Part shown: in pieces, positions 21,329-32,992 of the stretch
How the letters are laid out: every line of letters begins with the position of its first letter
Position numbering within the stretch: the first letter of the stretch is position 1
DNA from: Diphasiastrum complanatum
Lineage: Eukaryota; Streptophyta; Lycopodiopsida; Lycopodiales; Lycopodiaceae
Direction: 5' to 3'
NCBI GenBank assembly: GCA_029204225.1
Contig: CM055100.1
Coordinates: 15,398,835 to 15,462,834 of the forward strand
DNA length: 64,000 bases
Notes under the pieces: generated by a model
The model's database searches: none
Told to the model about the DNA's origin: nothing
What the model saw: only the letters and a program-made list of their open reading frames with translations
Made by a program: the position numbers and the translations under genes

Positions 21329-22113
21329 TCAACAAATACATTCAAAAAAAATAAACCAACTTAATCGGACATTTTTGGACCCAGTACTTATTTTTATAGA
21401 ATTCTTCACATCAGTAAAGAGCTCACATCGAAATGATTCTGAAACAATGTTGTCAAGAGTAATCCATTCTTCTCTATCCAACCTTGGAAGTGGAAGGGCC
21501 TCAAGGTTTCCAAATCTTCCATGCGTATCTGGAAAAAGTGATTCATAAAAATAGATTCCACACTCGGCAAGTTCTTTTGAAGATCGGCCTTTGTACTGCA
21601 ATTTTTCTATATTTGAATGTATGACATCCAATATACCTGCAAGTGATTGTGTGGGCTCCCATTCCTTTATATTTGATGAATATAAATCTGCATGATAGAA
21701 TATATATGAGTTTCCAAATAGATATTTAAATTCAGTATGCTAAATAAAAGTAACTGCATAAAAGAATAAAGTTGAATTTAGTTGCATAAAAATAAAATTG
21801 CAATTATTCAGATACTTACAATTGCATTTTTTATTATCATTTGGATTGACGAATTGAATACTCAACTCGGAATGCATATAAACATGTTGAATTGTCCACC
21901 TGGTGATGCTCTAAAGTCAAGAATCCTAGCTTTCCAATAGGACCTGAAACATAACTTGGATTATTTCCTCTTTTTTAACGGTCCTTTTGATGATGGATGC
22001 ATTAATACCCATGTGTTTTTGACGTATTTTTTTGGTATCCAATTTCCTGCTTCGTCTTTCTCATTGTGAAGAATGACAGAATCTATTGTGGATCTCGGTC
22101 TCCTTGATGCCAT
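21329..22113 (-). pseudogene. Gene F, unidentified gene convergent with copy C
   Basis: ATG 22113 lies immediately downstream of a long CT/CA microsatellite and begins MASRRPRSTIDSVILHNEKD, continuing with GNWIPKKYVKNTWVLMHP and a basic end (KGPLKKRK, stop at 21961). A second open block at about 21645-21330 follows an acceptor (TTGCAG) and encodes EKLQYKGRSSKELAECGIYF, RFGNLEALPLPRLDREEWI and SESFRCELFTDVKNSIKI. The spacer between them also shows short open frames, so a third exon is possible. No family is recognised. It faces copy C tail to tail with about 240 bp between the two ends. Confidence 0.4.
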
Positions 22114-22115
22114 GT

Positions 22116-22338
<223 letters not shown>

Positions 22339-22847
22339 TTCAAACTTTGTCGCTAATTGTAACTATGCAAGATTACTGCGATCACAATATCCAACCAATG
22401 TTGTTACTATTATAAACTAGTTTGTAACTATGGTCTACTTTGTAACCATTCCGGGTTAGTAATTTAACTTGAAGAAGTTGATTCGGGACAGCATTTACTC
22501 TACGGGAAGCACCAGCCAACCAATCATATGCGTAAGAGCTGCCCGGTGGCAATTTAAAAAATTCAAAAGTTACAAGCCAATTTGCTAGTCCCGATGAGCT
22601 ACGTTACATAGATTTCATTTTCGGGTCTTTTGATTGGTCCAAGTGGAAGCAAAAATTAGAGGAAAAAACTAAAAGTATCTTTTGAGAAGGCCCTTTTGTA
22701 CTCAGGAACTCCTGTAATGTGCGTCTTTCATGCATCTTTTGCCCATCACACTTAAGGCATTTGCACCATATTTTATTTTGAAAATAATTTTTCTACGAGA
22801 AACAAAAATCAAGTACATGTCACTTTAGCACAATAGTTTAACTATAA

Positions 22848-23370
22848 TTGCCAATAGAAAAGGGAGGGTGGTTTTGGACCGGCTCTATTCTTTATGCCAA
22901 TGCCATTTTGGTGACAGATTGTTTAATAAATGGTCCGAACAACCTGCCGCCAATAAACGACAAGTTATTGCTACCCTTCGTGACGAATTCCAACAAGAAG
23001 AGGAATTCAAGGAGAAGGAAATTCATAAGCATATGAGCTTATGGATTAGGCATCGCCGTGATATGGCACAACGAGCTTATAGGGACGGGCAATCCAAGCC
23101 CTCTTGGTGTTCAAGAAGTAATTGGAACCGTGTAAAAGTGGATGAACGAACACTAGATAAATACAAGATTCAAAAATTTGTCGCGGCCGCTAGGATGCAT
23201 GGGATAGGCAATCCTAGGTTGGGCTCGAGCGGAAAGGCAGGATTGCAAGCAACCTACACAAAGAAAGCTCATTCTACTGCGCTCGATAGTTCATCCATAG
23301 ACTTATCGAATCAAATATTCCTTCTTCCAACGGATCTTGCCATCCATACAATAGCTCAAATGCCACTATC
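22848..23370 (+). pseudogene. Gene G, possible plant transposase-associated protein, cut by a copia insertion
   Basis: An open frame contains LFNKWSEQPAANKRQVIATL, IHKHMSLWIRHRRDMAQRAY, SRSNWNRVKVDERTLDKY and FVAAARMHGIGNPRLGSSGK, ending at the right-hand LTR of the copia element (frame enters LTR at 23371). The charged helix, the W-N-x-x block and the following Gly/Ser phrase resemble the En/Spm-associated plant protein family often called Transposase_24, but the match is loose and from memory. Its 5' end is not defined. If correct it would tie the 11.8-23.4 kb cluster to a CACTA-type element. The continuation right of the insertion (after 28298) is not recognisable. Confidence 0.35.
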
Positions 23371-23638
23371 TTCAATAATCAGATAAACAACATCAAGCAA
23401 TCATCATAAGCAATCACCAAAGAAGGCAGAAGAAAAACACACACTCTCACTCAACACTCTATCACACTATTGCATACTGAATGTAAGATGTACAAATAAA
23501 CCCTGAACCCTGATAAAGAGAGAAAAACCTAGGAGTAGACAAATAGACTAGCCTACAACTAAATATAGCTGGTAACAGTTGTCAATAATAAAATGCATCA
23601 TAAACAGTAACACTAAAGTTTATCATTGATTTCTAACA
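23371..23638 (-). repeat. 3' LTR of the minus-strand copia element
   Basis: Aligns with 28030-28298 in direct orientation; the minus-strand start TGTTAGAAATC is preceded by a purine tract. Confidence 0.9.
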
Positions 23639-23819
23639 CTCTCTCTCAATGATCAAATTACATTCTTCTATTCTTGATAGAGTACAAAACTTTTTAAATT
23701 TAAAAAATGATAATGTATTTCGATGTGCTTGGTTTGCGCATGTAGTACTAGATTTTTGGCAAGGTGAATGCAGCTTTGATTGTCGCAAGATATAGTAGTC
23801 GCATCCACCTGTGGTTGAC

Positions 23820-26470
23820 CTAAGTCCACAAGCAATCTTCATAACCATATCGCTTCTTGTGTAGCTTTGCTGAGTGTTCGATATTCAGCTTCCATTGAGG
23901 ATTAGGTTGTTTTTTTCTACTCCATGAAATTGCAGCTGTACCATAATTGAATGTATGACCACCGGTAGATCTTTTGTCATCAATATTACCAGCCCAATCG
24001 GCATTTGTGTAACCTAGAAACATTGGTGCTTCAGGCTAATCATACTTCAAACCAAAGTCTTAATGTCTCTCGAATGTATCTGAGAATATGTTTAGTAGAC
24101 TTCCAGTGTGCTTGACTAAGATCTTGCATTAGTTGACTAACAACACCAACAACATAAGAAATATCAGGTTGTGTGTGTGTCAAATAAATCAAACTACCCA
24201 CCAATTGCTTGTACAAATAAGCATCCACTTTCTCAGATTTATCATATGCAATAAGCTTCGTGTTGACATCCATAGGTGTGCTCAAAGGCTTACAATCTTG
24301 CATATTTGAACTTATAAAGCAAATCTTGTGCATATTTGCTTTGTGTAAGAAAGACCACGTCTTCCTTTTGCCATACTTCAATGCCAAGACAATAGTGCAT
24401 CAATCGTAGATAGCTCATGTCAAAAGCATTGGAAAGATGTGATTTGATTTCATCAATTAAGCTCTCATTACTTGTAATGATCAAATTAGCCACGTACAAA
24501 ACAATGAACACTATATCTAAATCTTGCCTTAGAATGTAAAGATTAGGATCAGTATCACTCTTTACCATTCCCCTTCGCTTAAAGTGTTCATCAATGCAAG
24601 AGTACCATGTCCGTGGTGCTTGCTTCAATCCATAAATGGCTTTGTTGAGCTTACAAACAAAATGCTCTCTCCCTGGCTCGACAAATCCTTGAGCTTGTAC
24701 TAAGTACACCTCTTCATCTAGCACTCCATTAAGAAAGCAGATTTAACATCCATTTTTTGGATCTTCCAACCATAGAAAGCAGAAATAGCAATGATAGAAT
24801 GTATAGTTACCATCTTAGCTACTGGTGTGAAGGTTTCCTCAAAATCAATTCCTTCTTGCTACTCAAATCCTCTTGGAACCAGCCGTGCTTTGTACTTGTT
24901 GAGTTGCCCATCCGCTCTATATTTGATCTTATAAATCCATTTGTAAGTGATAGGTGTCTTACCAAGTAGCTCAACCAAGTTACACGTACTATTTTTCGAT
25001 ATGGCTTCCATTTCTATTTCCGTAGCTACACGCCACTCCTTGTGCTTCTTTGCTTCATCAAAAGTTTTTGGTTCTTGAGCCTTGAGCACAGAACCCATTA
25101 GGACTAGATTCATCTCTAATCTTGCAGGATTTTTTTCAATTTCTACTTGATCTTCTAAGTTCTCCTTGCTCGCTAGATTTGGGAGTATCTCCGTTCTTTG
25201 CATCATCTGTGACTGATAAGTACCATTTACATACTCTCTTGGGAACTTCAGCATCAGGCTTGCCTTTGTCTATTTGATCTTCCACATCAAAATCCACTTC
25301 CTTCTTGACCTGTACTTTTGCTCCCTCATCAAAAGGTTCAGTGATTACTTCAGATTGTTCACCTTGATCCGTCTCGTCAAATGTAGCATCCCTAGAAGTC
25401 ACAAGCTTCTGTGCATTCATGTCATACATCATGTATGCCTTGGCCTTCTCATCATATCCAAGGGGGGATAGCTTTTGCATCCAATTTTCTTCATTTCTCA
25501 TGTGGTATATGAGCATAAGCATCACAACCAAATACCAAATACTCTCAAATGAGAAATATTAGGTTTCTTTTCAGTAAAAGCTTCATGAGGTGTCTTACCT
25601 TCCACGGATTTTGTAGGACACCGATTTAGGATGTGCGTAGCTGTGCTGCAAGCTTCTACCCAATAGGTGTTTGGCAAACCCTTGCTCACTCTTGCCATCT
25701 CAACAACGGATCTGTTCTTTCGTTCGGCAACTCCATTTTGTTATGGTGAATAAGGTGTTGTAGTCTGCCACTTGATCCCTTGATCCTTGCAAAAATCAAT
25801 AAATTCTGTTGAAAAGTACTCACTACCTCCATCAAATCTCAAAGTCTTGATGCAACATCATGTTTTCTTTTCAACTAATGTCTTGAATTCCATGAACTTA
25901 GCAAAAGCATCTGATTTCTTGCTCATGAAATAAATCCAAATGCATCTGCTATAGTCATCAATGAAGGTAATAAAGTAATAGTAGTCACTAAGAGATCTAG
26001 TTTGCATTGGTCCACATAAATCATTGTGGACAAGATCCAGGATGAGGTTGGCTCTCCTTGCTCCACTTTTGAGAAACCTCTCTCTGTGTTGTTTTTCCAA
26101 AATGCAACCTTCACAAATTTTTCCTTCAAAAGAAATATCAAGCAATCCAATAACTAGATTACCTCTTTTGAGAATCAGTAAACTCTGAGCACTAATATGA
26201 CCCCATCGTTGATGCCAAAGATCACTTCGACTATCAACAATGCTTACCATAGCTTGAGCAAAAGATCTCGCATTCAATTTATAGAGCCGATTTCTGTTGA
26301 CTCTAGTTCCTATAGCAATCACTTTGTAGTGATTCTTGATGTCCTTGACGAGACATTTGTCGCTATCAAACTCAACCTTGAGTTGTTGATCAGCCATCAT
26401 CCCAACTGATAGTAGATTGTTAGCTAATCCAAGTACATAGTGCACATTGCTTATCCGCTTTATCATCCCG
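23820..26470 (-). pseudogene. pol: copia pol (integrase, RT, RNase H), broken
   Basis: In order on the minus strand: WHQRWGHISAQSL and the following C-x2-C (GAG-pre-integrase), DLVHNDLCGPMQTRSL and ITFIDDYSRCIWIYF (integrase core), KEWRVATEIEMEAI and YKARLVPRGFE (RT entry), KLNKAIYGLKQAPRTWY and FIVLYVANLIIT (RT), PDISYVVGVVSQ, then NADWAGNIDDKRSTGGHTF (RNase H). The catalytic YVDD is YVAN, so both Asp residues are lost and the enzyme is dead. Several frameshifts separate the blocks. Confidence 0.9.
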
Positions 26471-26591
26471 CTGGCTAACTTGACTGGGCTTCATTAATTG
26501 TCATTAGTGCTACAATGAACAAGTTTGAACTCTCACCTACATCATCCTCGTATTGGTCATCATCAAAATTGATGTTGATCAGCATACTTGC

Positions 26592-27500
26592 CTACCTGCC
26601 ATTTGCCTTTGTGCTGAGTTGACTCATTTTGTTTCTTGAAAAACTCACGCTCCCAATGACCAGGTTTGTTGGAATATCGTCAATTCCCAGGTTTCTTCTG
26701 CCTTGGATTGTCGTGTCCTTGACCTCGACCTTGATGCCAATTGCCTCGATTTGGGCCAACATTGGATTGTTCTTGGAATTGTTGGAACGATTCGCTATTT
26801 GACTTTCCACCTCTTTATTGGTGTCTTCCACGAACAAATCTGCCACCACGTCCTCTGACTGCAAGAGCTTGATCAAATCCTTTGTTGCGATGACTCAAGT
26901 TCCCTTGACATTGTTCTTCCTACAAAGCAATCCACCTAACCCTTCAGAGGTTGGAAGATTCTCCCATGTGGCTAAACTTGTTCCAAACATCTGATGTGAC
27001 TCACTCAAACTGTTCAATGTCAATTGCATAATCTCACGATCCTGAACTCGCTCTCCAATGGCAACTAATTGATCATGGGTCTCCTTTACCTCCAATAGGT
27101 GATCGGCAATGGTTGCACCATCATCCATTTGTAATGTGTATAGCTTTGTCTTTAGGAATAGCACTCGAGATGTGTTTGTGGTCTAAACAATGCCTTTAAC
27201 GTATCCCATGCTTCTTTCAGTCCTTCTGAATCCGAAATGTAGGGAATAATTGCATCTCTAACCTATAAGTTGATGACATTCTGTGCTTTCTGTTTTCTCT
27301 TGTCAAATGCTTGCTGATCTTCTTCAATCACTAGCCTATTCTCTTCACCTGTCACGATCTCCCATAGCTCCTTTTCTATCAAAATTTTCTTCAATTTGAA
27401 TTTCCAAATTGCATAGTTGTCGGCTCCTTCCAATTTGTTTGACTCATTGAGGACATTCTCACTTAGAGTTGTCAATACTGGATCAATGAGTCCGGATCGC
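26592..27500 (-). pseudogene. gag: copia gag, broken
   Basis: It starts with LEGADNYAIWKFKLKKILIE and ELWEIVTGEE, continues with LYTLQMDDGATIADHLLEV and GERVQDREIMQLTLNSL, and reaches the region that should carry the zinc knuckle, where cysteines have been lost. At least two frameshifts divide it. Confidence 0.85.
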
Positions 27501-28015
27501 AAGAATGGCTCAGTCTGAGCACACAACTTGTCTCCAAATTTACCACACCATAGAACCGTACAACCTTGGTTGTACTCTTGATATCGATTCAGCGTGCAAG
27601 GTACGACTCCTAGTTCTTGACTTGGCTGTTCGCGCGTTGATTCGATATTTACAAACACATGCAATATTGATTCAGTGCGCAGATGTACGACCACTTGGGA
27701 TCTTCTTGGGCTCTTGTGCGTTGAACCGATACTAGTACGGATCAAGATGAAAAGTAGAGGGAATATAAGAATTTTTAGAGAAAAGTGTGTGATCGTTCAA
27801 AAGGCAAAGATCAATAATGTGAAAAGTATGAAGCCTCAAGACTTGACATAAAACTAGGAAGTATATTAAAAGGAAATCTCCCCACTCAACAGATTTTCAA
27901 TTTGTCTAATGCTACCCTGGCCTTTCTGATGCCTCCGGGACTGTGTCTCTGTTCCCCATTGATGATTCTGATGCATAAGAAGTTGTATCCACTGATCAAG
28001 CACGTAGGACTATCG

Positions 28016-28029
28016 GGCTCTGATACCAT
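28016..28029 (-). promoter_or_regulatory. Primer-binding site of the copia element
   Basis: On the minus strand TGGTATCAGAGCCC directly follows the 5' LTR and matches initiator tRNA-Met. Confidence 0.9.
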
Positions 28030-28298
28030 ATCAATAATCAGATAAGCAACATCAAGCATTCACCATAAGCAATCACCAAAGAAGGTGAAAAGAAGAACAC
28101 ACACTCTCACTCAACACTCTATCACAGTATTGCATACTGAATGTAAGATGTACAAATAAATTCTAAACCCTGATAGAGAGAGAAAAATCTAGGAGTAGCC
28201 TAATAGACTAGCCTACGGCTAATTACAGCTGGTAACAACTGTCAATAATAAAGTGCATCGTAAACAATAACAATGAAGTTTATCATTGATTTCTAACA
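28030..28298 (-). repeat. 5' LTR of the minus-strand copia element
   Basis: Paired with 23371-23638; bounded by the PBS on one side and TGTTAG on the other. Confidence 0.9.
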
Positions 28299-28998
28299 AC
28301 TTTAATATCTAGATCTAATCCATGGATAAACTAATGTAACAAACACCAATAAATCCACTATTGAAAAGGACACCAAACTAATCTCCCATTTGTAGAGTAC
28401 TCATCCCCAAACAATGGAAAACTACATTAGCATTTGATCAATTTTTACAAAAGTAGCTATGGAATCTCATACCACAATAGCCCTTCTCTAATCTAGTCTG
28501 GTCATAGTGGCTGGATCAATAAAGAGGACTCCGAATACCTTCGATACAATATGATTTGAGATCAACAACCCCAAATGTCCATGCTCTAGTATAAATAGCT
28601 GAAGCCCATTCATATCCAGATGAACAGTACATTCCCACTCTTGATGTCCATGCAATTGTTATCCACTACATACTAACTATAACTTCAATCACATCAGAAT
28701 GTGCATGGACTAGCGTTCCCTATTATCTCATTTTGGTTCCCTTATCCTAGGTCAGGGGCTGATTATCATAGTTGATTAGGGATATAATAGGCAGTGTGAC
28801 AATAAGGCTTGGCTTTGTCTCTTCGTTAATTGTTAAAAGTATGAAGAGCTTTTTGTATTTGCTAGGGGGAAGCATCTCAAGACTCTTGTGCCTTGGTATT
28901 GATGAAATTCTCGTGTAGAAGTTGGGTGGTACAATCATGTTGAAATCTTTTATTGCCCTTAGAGCTATTGAAGTTTTCAAACGAGCTCCCCCCTCCTT
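28299..28998. other. Spacer without a recognisable gene
   Basis: Should contain the continuation of gene G beyond the copia insertion, but only short open frames are seen. Confidence 0.4.
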
Positions 28999-29385
28999 GA
29001 ATGTACGACTCTACCATTGATGCTCTCAATAAGTTCCAACAAACAAAGCTCCAAAAGGATTTATTTTCAATCATTGACAACCCAAGAAGTTTTTCTAAGA
29101 TATGGATGATGAAGAACCCATACAACCCAAACCTCATTTTCATGGAATGAGGGCCCTAGCTTGAGAGTTGCATGATGGCACCTTGGATATACTCCTCTAC
29201 CATCCATGCTCTCAATTCTTCCAAAAAAAAACAAAGCTCCAAAAAGACTTATTCTCAATAATTGACAACCCAAGGAGTCTTTCTAAGATATCCATGATGA
29301 AGTCCATACCACCCAAACCTCATTTACACAAAACCCAAACCTTATCTCCATGGAAATGAAGGGCCCTAGCTTGAGAGTTCTCAAT
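28999..29385. repeat. Tandem duplication, two copies of about 190 bp
   Basis: Both copies carry CTCTACCATYNATGCTCTCAAT, AACAAAGCTCCAAAA, CTCAATMATTGACAACCCAA and GGGCCCTAGCTTGAGAGTT in the same order. They differ by small indels. No gene is seen from here to 29724. Confidence 0.8.
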
Positions 29386-29724
29386 CATGTAATGATGCTC
29401 CCTCAAGGTGCATATGGTGCTACAAGCTTGAGAATTTCTATCATGCAAGGGGTGCATAGCTCAAGCCCTCTTGCATCCTCTTGCATCCAATGAGGACTTC
29501 AGGAATTTGGGATCAAGGGTGTGCTCTGATCCTTGCTTGTTAAGAATCTCTCAAGCAAAGAGCTCCCTAGCATGAGGGTGGGCAGTGGGCACTCGGCCAT
29601 GGAACATGGAGCGAGAGAATCAGCAATCCTTGGGCCCTACATTGATCATTCAGTCAGGTAAAGGTTGGTGGGTAGACGGTCGGTCTTGCACAATGAACTT
29701 TACTAATAGGAAAATCGTGGAAAT

Positions 29725-30188
29725 GCATCATGGAGACCAGCATCTAATACAATATGAAATGGGGATTATAGATCAGCAGTTTCAAGGACCAACACTAAGT
29801 ACTCACTTTGGATCATTAACATCCCACTTATTGGATGACGGATCATAGATCAGCGTCAAATACAATATGAAAGGGGGATTATACATCAGCAGTTTTAAGG
29901 ATCTGATTCAACACTAAGTATTCACTTTGGATCATTAACATCCCACTTATTGGATGACGGATCATAGATCAGCGTCAAATACAATATGAGAGGGGGATTA
30001 TACATCAGCAGTTTCAAGGATCAACACTAAGTATTCACTTTGGATCATTAACATCCCACTTATTGGATGACGGATCATAGATCAGCGTCAAATACAATAT
30101 GAGAGGGGGGTTTATACATCAGCAGTTTCAAGGATCAACACTAAGTATTCACTTTGGATCATTGACACGCCACTTATTGGATGACGGA
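29725..30188. repeat. Tandem repeat of about 114-119 bp, four copies
   Basis: GGATCATTAACATCCCACTT recurs at 29810, 29929, 30042 and 30156 (spacings 119, 113, 114). Each unit also has GATCAGCGTCAAATACAATA and ATCAGCAGTTT. Copies are over 90% alike by eye, so the array is fairly young. It lies about 400 bp beyond the stop codon of the pseudokinase gene. Confidence 0.92.
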
Positions 30189-30602
30189 TTATGAGAAAGA
30201 ATATATTGTCACCCCGATTGAATCACCAATATTGACCTTCATTTGAATATAAACATGTATTTATTGATAGGTGGTCAGGTAATTGATGACGGTTTCTATG
30301 ATCTGAAGTAAGTTGACAGTAAATCGCAACGAGTGCTAATTGAGTTTTTTGGAGTTTAATCGAACAAACATTGCCATCAATGTGCTTATTATGCACATAT
30401 GCAGGACTGCCAGACGGAAAAGAAACAAGACGATGTTTGTGCAACCTGCCTTTTAGCAGGTTGAGTACGAATTCTGTCAGAACATAGTACTATTAGCTCC
30501 ATTAGTATTATAGACTTTTGAAAGTACTTGCATGGATATTATGCTGGTGTACGTAACTCCTGAAAAAATACAACCTGGGTTGTGGGTTCTGATATCTGTG
30601 CA
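30189..30602. other. 3' flank of the pseudokinase gene
   Basis: No separate gene supported; likely contains the 3' untranslated region of the minus-strand gene. Confidence 0.4.
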
Positions 30603-32992
30603 TCATCCAGTCTGTGAAAGTTTCACTTGGCTGTCGATAGTTGAGTTGATCCGCTTTCTTTCAAGCGCAAAGCTGGATGAGCACGAAAGCGAGGATCGAG
30701 AAGATTGGAACAGTCTAGATAATGAGGTCTTTAAATTCTCCTGCAACTGTTCGTGCATCTTGACAAGTCCTGGTGCTTTGTTCGAGGAAGATGAACCTGA
30801 TGAATCATCTTCCGGATCGCTTTCGTGGAGTATCTCCTTTAAGGATCTGCGCTTTCTGACTGAATCCTTAACGCATTCTGCTGGTTCGTATTTATGCTCA
30901 ACGGGGGTTGACATCATCCTCTGAACAGATTTCAGTACCTCAACAACATAGCCGATGTGTGGTCGAAGATGCGAATCCTTTTGTAGACATTGTAAGGCTA
31001 AGTTGCCAACAATCCTGACTTCCTTAGCAGGATATCGGCCTTGCAGCTCTGGATCTACGACTAGAAAGAGCTTAGCCGCATCTTTCAGAAAACTTGTGCA
31101 CCATTTTACTAGATCACGCTGCTCTGCCAAGAAGTTCTCGTCCCAACTCGGTCGTCCTGTAAGGAGCTCCAGAAGCACCACACCGAAACTCCACACGTTA
31201 CTCTTTACGGACAATTCTCCTCTTTCAGCAGTCTCTGGTGCAACGTATGCAGAGATCTGCGTTCGATGAACCAAACATGAAAGAATAAGCCATTGGCACT
31301 ATGATAACCGTCATTTAGTCCTGGTTGCAAAACTAATAGAGTACTCACAATGGAAGACTCATCGATTTCATCCATTGAGTTGAAGTTTTTCGTGAAACCA
31401 TAGCCTGTCAGTTTTCCGCTGAAAGTGCTATCGAGCTGGATGTAAAGTGGTTTAAAGTCCCAGTACATAGCCTACACAAAAGCGCATGGAAATATAACGA
31501 TTTCAGCCAGAGCTCCATTAACCCTCGCTAGAGTTTTTTAGTACTTTGAGCTCATCCATATAACAAAATTAATGACTAAATCTAGTGAACCTTGTCTGGA
31601 AACTTGTCGTGGAGTTGCATCAAACCTCTTGCAGCATCTAACGCGATCTTCATCCTGGTAGACCAATTCAAAGGTGATCGTTCTTCCTGTCTGTACAAAT
31701 GTCTATCAAGACTGCCATTTGGCAGGTGCTCATATATAAGCAGCCTTTTCTTTCTGTCAACTCGATCACCAATTGCCGCCACATTTCTTTCAATGGAATA
31801 GCCAATGAGGGTGCAAAGATGCGAGCTCCTAGCTTCTGCTAAGCTCGTGACATCTGCAATAAATTCCTCGTCATCCTATGACGAAATACAATTTGTTGTA
31901 AGGAGAGATGTTAGTGAACGAAAATTTCATTAAAGTCAATTGCAAGCTGAAAAAGACAGCTTTTTATTTCGATTCTGAAAGCATTTCTACACTCAAATAT
32001 TGTAGAACCGAACCATGTAAGGAGGTTGTATCTACCTGAGACCACTGATCTCGAGGGCGTACGATGACCACCTCTATCTTCTGTTGTGTGTTGACGCCAG
32101 AGTTTTCGTCATTAATCCAGGTCCTATACATGGTTCCAGAACAAGTTTCTCCGATACAGCATTCAAGAGAAAAATCTAGACACCGTGCTTCTATTTCTTG
32201 CAAAGTGAAAGAACGTAATTGTCGTGGCTGTATCACGTCTGGCGTCGGAAGAGGCTTCGGATGCAGACATTTGCTTGCAGCTCGCTGCAGAGGGTTGAAT
32301 CCATCATGAAAGCTTCCAAGGGACACCGTTGAGCAAGCAGGAGATGATGCAAGCGAGGATAATGATGTTACATGACGCTGTTGTGGAGATTGGAGCGAAA
32401 GAACCTGAGGCAGAGGTAACGGTAGGGGATGCCCAGACAGCTGGGGTAGGGGAAGAGGCAAAGGGCGACCACGGTAAGCATATTTGTAATTTTGCAATGC
32501 CGCGCCATTATTTCTGGAATCGCAGTTGGAAGAAAAGGAGAATAAAGGGCCAGAGTGGCTAGACACAGGAATTCCCTTGAAAGAATCAACAAGAGGGCCT
32601 GAATGCCAAGAAGCAGACATTGAACGTTGTATACGCTTTGGCGCAGGACGAACTCTTCTGCTGCAAAGAGCTGTGCAACCATTACCCACCTGTTGGCGCT
32701 TTGGCAGTGCATTGTTATTAGCTTCATTCTTAACTGCGCTGAACGAGGGAGGGGCAGATTGTGCCCGAGATTCAATGCTAGAAAGAGGGGATGCGCAAGC
32801 TGGTGGAGTGCAGCGTGTGTCGCTGAAGCTGGAAGGAGCTGAAAGATTTCGACCATAGAGTCCAGTTTCCACTTCAACAGGGTCGGGCAAAGCAATTGGT
32901 TTGTTATTGTAGATCAGGCCTGCGGGCTGCGAGGGTGGCAGCGGTCTATCCCGAGCTCTTCTTTTACTTTTTGACAAGGAAAAGCAGCCCAT
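30603..32992 (-). CDS. RLCK-VII-like receptor-like cytoplasmic pseudokinase
   Basis: Four exons on the minus strand: 32992-32036, 31875-31591, 31471-31349 and 31256-30603. All introns (160, 119 and 92 bp) are GT-AG and in phase 0, giving 672 codons without a break. The start MGCFSLSKSKRRARD offers Gly2 for myristoylation and Cys3 for palmitoylation, so it should sit at the plasma membrane. Residues 30-255 are Ser/Pro-rich with a repeated PLPLPLPQ motif. The kinase fold runs from FTLQEIEA (about 262) to about 555 but lacks key residues: the Gly-rich loop is GETCSG, the VAVK lysine is Arg (VVIVR), HRD-KxxN is YWDFKPLY (417-424) and DFG is GYG (437-439). APE (461-463) and WSFGVVLLELLTG are kept. 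ATP hydrolysis is unlikely; a scaffold or regulatory role in receptor signalling is inferred. The C-terminus is basic and Ser-rich. Confidence 0.93.

Larger units (their letters stand above)
23371..28298 (-). mobile_element. Nearly complete Ty1/copia retrotransposon
   Basis: The element is read on the minus strand: 5' LTR 28030-28298, PBS, gag, protease region, integrase, RT, RNase H, polypurine tract (GAGAGAGAG at about 23640) and 3' LTR 23371-23638. LTRs start TGTTAGAAATC and end near TTATTGAT; they differ by roughly 20-25 changes in 268 bp, so the insertion is old. Gag and pol contain frameshifts and stops. A 5-bp target duplication is not perfect (ACTAT left, ACTTT right at best). It interrupts gene G. 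Confidence 0.92.
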
